Shown here: in pieces, positions 36,596 through 46,800 of the stretch
How the letters are laid out: each line of letters opens with the position of its first letter
Position numbering within the stretch: the first letter of the stretch is position 1
NCBI RefSeq assembly: GCF_023634645.1
Contig: NZ_JAMKMR010000009.1
Coordinates: 1 to 64,000, forward strand
Length of the DNA: 64,000 bases
From: Vibrio sinus
Lineage (GTDB): Bacteria > Pseudomonadota > Gammaproteobacteria > Enterobacterales > Vibrionaceae
Reading direction: 5' to 3'
Position numbers and translations under genes: made by a program
Notes under the pieces: generated by a model
What the model saw: only the letters and a program-made list of their open reading frames with translations
Database searches by the model: none
Told to the model about the DNA's origin: nothing

Positions 36596-37734
36596 AGTCG
36601 TTCATGTTACCGGATCTAGGAGAAGGTTTAGCAGAGTCAGAGATTGTTCAATGGCATGTGAAAGTGGGCGACACCGTCGAAGTCGACCAAATCATGCTCA
36701 CCGTTGAAACCGCCAAAGCCATGGTAGAAGTACCAGCACCATACAGCGGCAAGGTTGTTAGCCGCCACGGTGAAGAAGGTGAATTGATCAATGTCGGTAG
36801 CTTACTGCTTGAAATAGAAGAGCTTGAGTCTGCAACTACATCTAGTGCATCAACGAAAAAAGACGCCGCCACAGTGGTGGGCAATGTTTCACATCAATCT
36901 CACCAAGTTGACGTGGATGACTTCTGGATTGGCAGCAACGTTCACAATTCACCCGATCAAGTAATTACAGCCCTTCCTTCTGCGAGACTTCTTGCCCAAG
37001 AATTAGGTATCGATTTAGGTGGCATTAAAGGCAGCGGCCCAGAAGGCCTGATTGTTGATACCGATGTTTACGACCAATATGAAAAACAGATCCCAGGAAC
37101 CGAAGTATTAAAAGGTGCCAGACGTACCATGGTTAATACCATGACGGAGTCCCACCATAACGTTGCTTCAGTTACGATTACTGAAGAAGCACTATTGCTT
37201 GATTGGAAGCCTAAAGAAGACATTTCGATTCGCTTAATTCAAGCCATTGTTCACGCCTGCCAAAAAGAGCCTGCGTTAAACGCATGGTTTGACGCAGATA
37301 CTATGACTCGCTGCGTCCACAGCGCAGTAAACGTAGGTATTGCCGTCGACAGTGCACATGGCTTGTATGTACCTGTTTTGCGTCATGCTAATGAGTTTTC
37401 TCCCGACGCCACACGTGGATGGCTAGATGCCACAGTCAAAGGTATTCGCAACAGAAAAATTGGCAGAGAGCAACTTCAGCATGCCACTATCACCCTATCC
37501 AATTTCGGTGCTATTGCGGGTATCTACGCGACTCCTGTAGTTTCTCCACCACAAGTTGCCATCGTTGGTGCGGGGCGCATTTTGCAGAAAGTCATCATGA
37601 AAGATGGCGAAGCTACTGAAGCCAAAGCATTGCCGATTTCGGTCACTTTTGACCATCGTGCCTGTACAGGCGGAGAAGCCGCACGCTTTACTAAAGTCTT
37701 GGTGGAGCATTTGCAACAGCCTAGCGTGGATTAA
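36592..37734 (+). CDS. 2-oxoacid dehydrogenase E2 (dihydrolipoamide acyltransferase)
   Basis: Core acyltransferase of 380 aa. It has one lipoyl domain (residues 1-75, lipoylated Lys42 in ETAKAMVEVPAP), a linker, a peripheral-subunit-binding domain (PSARLLAQELGIDLGGIKGSGPEGLIVDTDV) and the catalytic domain to the end. The usual HxxxDG catalytic motif reads HRACTG here, with Thr in place of Asp. The start at 36592 overlaps the E1 beta stop (ATGA) after GAGGGG; the frame extends farther upstream inside E1 beta. No dihydrolipoamide dehydrogenase gene is in the operon, so a shared E3 is expected. A terminator follows. Confidence 0.92.
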   Translation: MKSFMLPDLGEGLAESEIVQWHVKVGDTVEVDQIMLTVETAKAMVEVPAPYSGKVVSRHGEEGELINVGSLLLEIEELESATTSSASTKKDAATVVGNVSHQSHQVDVDDFWIGSNVHNSPDQVITALPSARLLAQELGIDLGGIKGSGPEGLIVDTDVYDQYEKQIPGTEVLKGARRTMVNTMTESHHNVASVTITEEALLLDWKPKEDISIRLIQAIVHACQKEPALNAWFDADTMTRCVHSAVNVGIAVDSAHGLYVPVLRHANEFSPDATRGWLDATVKGIRNRKIGREQLQHATITLSNFGAIAGIYATPVVSPPQVAIVGAGRILQKVIMKDGEATEAKALPISVTFDHRACTGGEAARFTKVLVEHLQQPSVD

Positions 37735-37761
37735 AACACAGGCCTTATAACATTTGCTATA

Positions 37762-37785
37762 AAGCCTCCGGAAAGGGAGGCTTTT
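37762..37785 (+). terminator. Terminator of the 2-oxoacid dehydrogenase operon
   Basis: AAGCCTCC and GGAGGCTT form an 8-bp stem followed by TTTC, about 28 bases after the E2 stop. Confidence 0.85.
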
Positions 37786-37834
37786 TCAATTGTCGCCAAT
37801 GTTAATAACACGGAATTATTTAAGGCATCAAAAA

Positions 37835-37861
37835 AGCGAGCCTAGGAAACCCAGGCTCGCT
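37835..37861 (-). terminator. Terminator of the giant toxin gene
   Basis: AGCGAGCCTAGG and CCAGGCTCGCT pair over 11-12 bases; on the minus strand TTTTTTGATG follows the stem, which lies 21-47 bases after the toxin stop. Confidence 0.8.
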
Positions 37862-37881
37862 GATTAGTTCTTTATAGTGAA

Positions 37882-40800
37882 TTAATAACGATGACTCAAA
37901 ATAGGCTTAACTTTGATCAAAGTTTTATCTGATTGAGACAGCTTATCATCAAGTCCGGTTTTTTCTCCACTTCCCATTGAGTTCATCGCTTGCACCAACT
38001 GAAGATTATTGACACGGCTAGTGTTGGCAACATCTCCTTCTTGGTCTCGAGCAGCGAGTTTCGCGTGGTTAGACTCCTTTTGGGATTCTTGACCAAGCAT
38101 TTCGGCCAAAGAAACTTCTCGTTTAATCTGACTAATATCAATACTCGAATTCAAGGAACTTGCAGGAAAATCACGAAGTCCATTGGGACCGTATTGATAC
38201 TTTTTCTTGGATACCAAATCGTTCCAATTGGTATGATCTAATGAGCCATCTTTCTCAAAGTAATCCAAGTAATCTCGATATAGACTTGGCAGTTTATCAG
38301 CATGTGCTTTCTTAAATTCGTTAACCTTTTCTAGGTATTCACCATAAGCCTTATTCATCGTACTCTTCATAAATTTCGCGAGTTTTGTCTTATAGTTTCC
38401 AGACCCCCACCATTTAGATATATCAAATACGCTCAAAGCCTTCCGAATTTTCGTCCATCCATTATTTTTATAGTCTTCTAGTGCTTTTTTATATTCGTCT
38501 AGCTTTTCAGCTCTCAGCTTCTCCAATCCAAGGAAACTTTTCATTGCGTCGATACCAGCTATCTTTCGTTGGATATTTTCAGTATCAAGGCCGATATGTC
38601 CCCTAAGCTCTTTTTCCTCTACAAAACTTTCTTTCGCCGACTCAAGTTCTGTAATATCTGCTTGGATTTTACTTTGCAAACTTTCTTTGTCTTCGTCGAA
38701 CTGCTGTTCATTCCAAGCTGAATATCTTTGCTCTTCAAAATATTCACGATAAATTCTTCGGTCTTGTACCCATTCATCTCCCTTTTTCTTAAACTTTTTA
38801 TAGTCTTCACTATTTTCTTTTTTAGCCCATTCCGTTACATGCTCAATTTTGGTGGCATTATCTGATTTAAACATGTCGAAAATTTGATTCCATCTTTTTT
38901 CTAAAATTTCACTATGAGAAGGAGCTTTATTATTCTTGAAGTCCTCCAATTCTTTAATAAATTTAATTATTTCATTTGCTCCTCCATCTACTTCCGAGTA
39001 GTTGTGTAATGCTTTCAAAATGTTATCAATTTTAGAATGTAGAACAGTAGCATTCGACTTAAAGATATTTAGTTCTTCCATAAACTTAGATTCATTATTA
39101 AATCTTCTAATGTAATCATTTATTTCATTGGATTTATTACTTAACCTTTCGCACTCTTTATTTAATTTTGTTATTTCAGAATTAATCGATTTTTCCTGAT
39201 TTTCTAAGTCGTTACGTTTTTTATATTTACCAGATATATCAGTTAATTTTTTGTTAGCATTGTTGCGTGCCACCACTGTTTCAGATAGATACCAACCAGT
39301 TAACCTCACAATATTTGCGTCCCAATAAAACTTCTGCCTCATCAAAGCATCGTTCACTCCATACCATTCTCCATTATCGCCCCATGTGCAACACGCACGG
39401 ATCATCGGCTTTATACTGTCTATAGTACTATCAGGAATTAACTCTCCTAATCTCTTCTTTAAATACTTAAATAACCCTTCATAAATCTCATTAACGTTTG
39501 ATTTGGCCTCTTCCAATGTTGTCTTATTTACACCAATACTCTCAATCTCTTTATGAAGTATTTCTATCTGCTGATTTTTTTCCTTCAATTTAGTTTGAGT
39601 CGTATCCAAGTGAGTTGTTGTCTCAGCCAAGTCAGCTTGAGCTTCTTTCAGTTTTTCCTTTTTGTGTTTTTGAGCGTTCTTATGAGCTAGTTCATCTTTG
39701 GCTCGGCGTTCTTTCTGAATCTCAGCTTGTCTTTCAGCTTCTTTTTCTCGAAGCTCTTTTTGCTCATTTGCTTCTTTTTCTCGAAGCTCTTTTTGAATTT
39801 GTTTGTCCTTGGCGAATTGTCGATCTTCTTCAATTTCACGCAAACGCCTTTTCTCCTTGCGTATTTCTCTTTCCTTATCGATGATCTTTCGGTTCCATTG
39901 ATCTAGCTCTTCTTTCAACTCTTTGGGGGTGAGATTACTAAGCCTCTCCATCTCCTTTAGATTCTGCTTCTCTTTCGTCCAGGTGTCGAATTCCGATTGA
40001 TTGGTTTTCTTTAGAAGCGAAGCAACATTAGTTTCAGTAGTAGTACTACCGTCATCAAATTTCAGCTTAACATTCTCTAAGGCACTGTTAGAGAACCAAC
40101 CTTTAATGGTTAATTGACGAGCTCCAGGTATTAACTTACCTGTTTTCGAGTCTTTGATACTGATTACCAAGCTATTACGCACTCGCTGCGTGACGACTTG
40201 CTCTGGTTTCACACCCAGTAGCTCAAACTTACCGTCCTTGTTCTTGTCTTCTACTATCACGTTTTTGCCGAAAAAGTTACGCTGTGATAATCCTTCATGG
40301 CCCGCTTGCTTTGCACTATCTAAAGTGAAGTGGACCTTAAAGGTATCTTTCCCTATGCCACCCACTAAAGTGTCATTGCCCGCGACCGACTCAAAGGTGT
40401 TGTCACCAGCAGAGCTTTGCAAGAGATTGTCACCTTTGCCACTGACTAGGGTGTCATTATTTAGGCTACCAACCACGCGTTGAATGTTCACCAGTTGAGA
40501 CTCTTTTCCGTCTGCTCCCTTGACTTTGCCCGTTAGGAGATTAACTGTCACCCCTTTGGCTTGCTTACCTTTAAATTTCACAGTGTTGGTGCCGCCGCCG
40601 CCATCTATCAAATTTTTCCCATAACCACTAGTAAAGGTATCATCGCCTTTTCCTCCATAAAACTTGTCATTCTCATCGCCACCTTCAATGTGATTTCCCA
40701 GGTCATTCCCTTTAATCACATTGGTGTTACTCAATGAGCCTTTAAACCCCTTTAGCGTTTCGTAGCCAGGCTTACTTAAGTCAACATGTAGAGCTTTTTT

Positions 40801-43800
40801 ACTATCTTGGTGGTTTATTGAAACAACAGATAACTTGGCTTTCCCTTGGTTATTTAGTTCAATTTTAGATAGCACACCACCTTTCGTTGTAACGTAAAGG
40901 TGCTGATAATTCTCGCCCTTAAACCAGTTTTTCAGCTTCACCGAAAAGAATTTTTTGTTACTACCTTTTCGGGATTGATGCATATCTTCATCGTTAGTGA
41001 TGATGACATCATTGTCCTCTTTCAGGACTTTTAAAGTGTTAAAGTCAGCATGGAGTTGAAGAATATCTTTCTTCTTATCTTCACTAACATTATCAATCTC
41101 AACAAAATTGTAGCCCTCTTTTACCACATAGGTATTATGGCCTTTGGTACCCATTAATTCATCCGATTGCGTAAGGTCAGCACACCCCCTACCATCGAGC
41201 GTATTGTTCTCTTCGTTGCCTACCAACACACTTTTCTTGTTTGTGCCGAGCAAGGTTTTGGCTTTCCATCTCCAATCTTCAATATTATCCCCTTCGACAG
41301 AAAGCACCCGTTTGTCACCCTCTTTATCAACGGTAAATAGCCCATCAGTGGTTTTTATCGCCAAACGCGTTCTTTCTGGGTCGTAGTTCTTAAGTTCAGA
41401 AATGGAGTTACCCTTACTGTAAACCGTTAGAACCCTATTGTTTTGGTCAAACGTTGTCTCGAGTGTGTCTAACTTGCCCCCTCTAATAAATAAGGTACTC
41501 AGTTCATCATTGTCATGCAGTTCAATCACTTGCCCTCTTGAACTCGCATCAAATACATAGTCGTTTTTCCCTCCATTTGATTTAAAGGTCACGTGATTAC
41601 CCATCGCTCTGAATTTATTGTTCCCACTGGTACCAACAATGGTTTGACCTTCAAGGGCCATCACCAAAGTAACATGACGATTCATCGGGTCATTTAGGTC
41701 AACTTCATTGGGTACATTCCCATCGACTTGCGAAAAATCCAATATTGAATTTATCTTAGTGACGCTGCCTGTTTGTGTATCCTCTTGCACAATACCTTGA
41801 ACTCCATCTTTTGTTATGATGGCTATGGGTTGTCTTTTATCCGTTAGATTCGCAAAATACCCTTTTACAACCACAACGCTAGGCTGGGCTTTTTTGTTGT
41901 AGTGAATTACGATTTCCAAGTCATTACCGTCCGAGCTACGACTGAGCTTGACATCGCTATCCTTTGCGTTGAAATGTAAGGTATCTTGTCCTGCACCCTT
42001 AGAGCTTTCGATAGTTAGATGTTTACTCTTTTCTCCATCCCAATTGATGTTAAATCGGTTGCTGCCTTGAACTCCATTGATGGTATTTTGGTCACCCGTC
42101 ACCATGAAGATATTGTTCCGGTCGTTACCGACAATGTCATTCTTATTCCCTCCAATGACGAACTGATTGACACTCGTATCTTGGTTCGTTTTCTTTAACT
42201 CATCCTGGCTCACCAATTTAGCCAACAAGTTTAGCTGCGGTTGGTTGCTAGTCTCTTGAGACACGGATGAATAGCCGTCTGTCGTTTTAAATCTCAAGCG
42301 GCGATAGTCCTTCCCTTGATACCAGCCCAATAATCGAACCGTACTGGTGTTCTTTCCTGAGGGATAACGCACCAATAAATCTTGACCGTCACGCTGGAAG
42401 CGAATTTTCTCTCGTGTGGTATTTAGCTCTAAGGTTGACGTTTGACCGTTACTGCTGTGGTTATCAATCGTCACTTCTTTCACGGCTCGGTATTTATCAG
42501 ACTGGCCATCATGTTTCGGGTTAATCACGTAGCGGTTAGCACCGCCTACGCCAGTAATATGACTGTTTTGCGGCCCTACAATAAAAGTGTCGTTACCAAT
42601 GCCTCCTACCAGACGGTAAGCGTATTTTGCTAACTTCATATCCACAGGGTTGCCATCTTTATCTTTGGGGTCATCTAATGGCGCCACAAACGTATTCCCT
42701 TGTGAGTTGCCAAAGAAGGTGCCAAATAGTGTGTCCCCTCTTTTTTCCTGCTTAGTCACGTCATATCCTTGGAAAGGGATAGAATCAACGTGAGAATTAT
42801 CATGAAACATACTTCCCGTAGTGTTGTCATAGTGTTTAAGGTATGAGCTCTTAACAAAATTCACAGAGAGCTTGTTAGCCTGACCAAAGTTGAGGAAAAT
42901 CGTTTTCTTTCCCTTTCCACTCTTAGACAATTCAAATGTACCTACTTTACCCCGTTTCTCAGATTTCATCTGAGGCACCGTGACTGTTGATTTTTCGCCC
43001 GGCTCTCCCATTCTAAAGACTAATCCTCCATCAATCGTACCTTCTTTAACGTCTCTAAAATCAATCTTCGAATTAGACTCCTTGACATAGTTATCTTTAT
43101 TATCAATCTCTTTTAGAAACTTCCTTGACCATTCAACATGCTTAGCAAGTTCCTTATCAGAAAGGTTGGGGTCAATAAAGTGCTCAAGTGCGTTGAAACC
43201 ATCGGAGACTGAACCCTTAATCCCTTGCCACGCCCCTTTCATAAACGCGTCAACTTTGTCATCCCAGCCAGCACCTTCAGGCAAATTATCAAGATCATTT
43301 TTGATATCACGGTACATATCATCAATACCCATGCGCAGCATCGTCAAGGCCATTACTGCTGGTGCTATCACTGCTTCACCAGGTGGAAACAACGCCCCCG
43401 CTAACCCTCCTAAGCCAATCAACCCATCTATGCCTGCGTCGATATCACCCAAGGTGCCGCCTCTTTTTAAGTCCTGCTCTACGTTGTAAAACGCAAAAGC
43501 GGAACCCACAAATGGAATGGCCTCACCGATAAATCCTCCCGCTTCTTCACCGAATACGCGTGCCTCTTGCAGCACTTTTCCTGTATCTTGCGCCAGAGCG
43601 TTCGCATCACCAGTTAATGCTTTGCCCAGCGCTTTCGCACTGGCGCGATAGATTTGTTGGTTAATACCACTCAACTCTCCCACCCCATGAAGCGTTTGAA
43701 GCATATTTATCGTTCCATTGGCCACATCTCCATTTTTTAGTGCATTGACGCTACCGACAAAACCCATGACCGAGCCATAAATCCCCATCGCTTGGTTTAC

Positions 43801-46800
43801 TTTCCCTACGACCTCACTGCCATGAGACCCACTGGCAAGCCGACTCTTATAGTCCTCCAATAACGCTCGGCTTTTGAGCTTTTCAGGCTCCACGCTCACT
43901 TCATGCTCAGTGACGTTACCCGTCGAGTCCTCCATAGAAAATTTGACCATGCCAGACTTGAAGTCAAATTCTGGCGCCACCTCCGCCAGTTTGAGTGCTG
44001 GGTTGTCCTTTTGAATCTCGGTAATTTTGTCCGACAACGCCTTAGTGAGTAGCCCATGGTCATAGGCTAAAGCCATGCTCGCTTCCATCGCACTAAACGC
44101 AGATTGTCTTACCGCGTCCTCGGACACAAGACGGTTCATTTGCTCGAGCAGCGGCTTGTTACGAAGCGCTTCGTGCAGTAACGACTCAGCACTGTGGTTG
44201 TTAATCAAACGCTCGGCCCTTAATTCGCTGCCAAAATAGGCTTTAAGCAGCGCCTTTTTCTCAGGCAATAGACTTTCTATGGGCTCACCTTCTTGCTTGA
44301 TTTCCTTCACCAAATCGAATAAAGCATGGTCTTGTTTGGAGATGTGCTCACCGGAAAACTCGGTAATCTTGTCTACGTGCGGAATAAGCTTTCTGTCATT
44401 GACAAGTTCTTGCTTGTAGTCAAGCTCATGGCCTTCCTCTTCGGCTTGCTCCTTGGTTAGCCATTTGTCACCAATAAAGTACTCGTGCTTCCCGTCAACG
44501 ACCCGGGTTCTATACTGGGTCGCCACCGAAGAAACATCTTTAATGTTATTCTTGTTAGCAAATTCCAACAGAGTATTGGTTAATTCGCCTGGGATAGTAT
44601 TCTCTAACACCTGCCCTGGTTTAATAAGCTGACAGCCGACCAACTTAAGTCGAATACCCGTGGCGCTACCCGGTACACGTTTCAAAAGCGCCTTAAGGGT
44701 CTCATTCACCTCGGCCGCGCCTCGCCCGCCAAATTGGGAGAGGCCGTCCACATCCCTACCATGACCAACTAAGGTAATACGGACCCTGCCCTCAGCGTCC
44801 ATTGGGAGAAGCTTGTCAATCGAGGCTCTTTTGCCGTCCTTCCATTCGAAAACCCGCTCTTCCCCAGCTCTGTTTAGCTGTAACCACTGCGTCTTGCCCA
44901 GGTTTTTCTCCACTAATTCCTTCGCTGCCTGAAAAGAAACCTCATCCCCCTGAAGTTGCACAACAACCTGTTTTTCTATCCCTGATGCGTTGCCCTTCTT
45001 AGTCGATGGTGTCAGAGTTTCCGGTGGAACATTCCAAACCTCGTTTATGGTGTCGCCACCTAACGCGCCTCCAGCTTCACTTTTTCCGGTTCCAACCAGC
45101 GAATCCACCATATCCTTTAGTGTGGACTTCGTACGAATGATTTTATCAATCTGGCCCTTGACTAAGTCGTCACTGACATCCGGGTTAAACATGGGGCCGG
45201 TGCGTTTTGCTACGCTCGCCTCGCCTGATTCGTTGTGTTCAAATTCAATACTTCCAAGTGTTTCTTCGAGCTTCAAGCTGCCGTTGGCGCTCCCACGAAG
45301 CCAAGGTATCAGGCCGGTTCCGGCTGCTCTCTCATATAGGCCCCCCTCAACCGTTGCACTCATGCTTTTAATTTTTGCAACTCGCCCATCATTGAGCATA
45401 GTTTTAAGTGCACTATTAATATCCCTATCGGTCAGGTTATTCAGGTCTTTCCCCAATGTTGCAAAATGCGCTTTAAGGTCTTTCGCCGTCACCTCAAATT
45501 CCGCGTTAAAACGCAGTGCTCTATTGCCCGTTGCTTTTAGGGGGGCTAGTTTTTCGAAAGCCGCCTTTACGTCGTTAGGGACTTCTGAAAGAGATTGAGC
45601 GTAATTACCAAACACAGAGTCGTAGCCACCGCTTCGCTTAAAGGTGATCCCCTTCACTTCCCCCTGTTCGTCCAGCTGTAATGAATAGTTCGTATCACCT
45701 ATTTTTCCATCAAACAGCGCGATTTTCTTAACCATCCCGCCTTCGCTTTCAGCCCAACTCCTAAGCCAATTCTGCATTTTTTCAACTTGGGGTTGTAAAA
45801 GTTTATTCACGTCTAGCCCTGGGGTCGCACCTGAGCCCGATTCTTTGCTCCCTTGCATCGTCGCGCTCTTACTCCAGGCTTTCCCCTCATTACGGCTGTC
45901 AGTCAAGCCTTTTTCAATCACGCGTTCGATGCTTCCAGAAGCGCCCCCTTTGATGAACCAATTCAGCAGTCCCTTACCCCCTAGAGAAGTTTTATTCACT
46001 AGCTTACTTTCATTGGTCACCTTCACATTGTTGGCAAGCTTTGACATCTCACCCAACCCAAACTGCTCAGTAGCGGTGAGTCTTCGAGCAAAATCTCCGG
46101 TGTCGGCTTGCGCGATCTCAAATGTCACGGTGGTGTTGTCCGTCTTGGTCACGGGCTCAACAGTCAAACCCAATTTAGCAAATTCCGTTCCCACCCCAGC
46201 AAATAGGCTTGCCCCATTTGCCGCTTCTTGTGTGAAGCTAACACGTATACCGGATTCAGTTTTTTCAATCACACATTGATAGCGTTCGGCTCTTGTTATC
46301 TTTAGGTTGCCTCCGGCATCCTTTAACGGAAGAAGCATTGGGGTGATTTCATTCTTGCGAGAAAAAGTCAGCTTTGCCCCCTCCTCCATTCCTAACAACT
46401 TGTTGATGAGCTTTTCGCTAACGTCTGCCTCTTTACCCGACATGGAATCAGTGGCCATTTTAAACGCGCCATGCTTTGTGCTAAACGCGTTATTAATGAC
46501 CTTAATGGCGTGCTCAGCTTTGCGATAATCGGCGACATTGTTCACACCATCCTCGATAGCTTTACTGATTGGGTTACTTTGGTTTTTTTTAATCAGCTCA
46601 TCTTCTTGTTTAACAGTCTCCTCAGTTGTGCCTTTGAATGTTTTTTTCAACTGATTCAAAGTAGCGTTATTCAGCTTTAACTTGTCGATAATCAGACCCA
46701 CGCGAGAGTCATCACCAATAAACAGGCCGTCGTCTTTTAACATTTTGAGCCGTTGAGTGAGTGACTCACCCAACCCATGATGACCCGACTCAATCAGTTC

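Noticed and set aside
45000..45600. 200-codon plus-strand frame inside the toxin gene
   Set aside because: It is antisense to the C80 and beta-rich coding sequence, with a Ser/Pro/Leu-rich composition typical of shadow frames.
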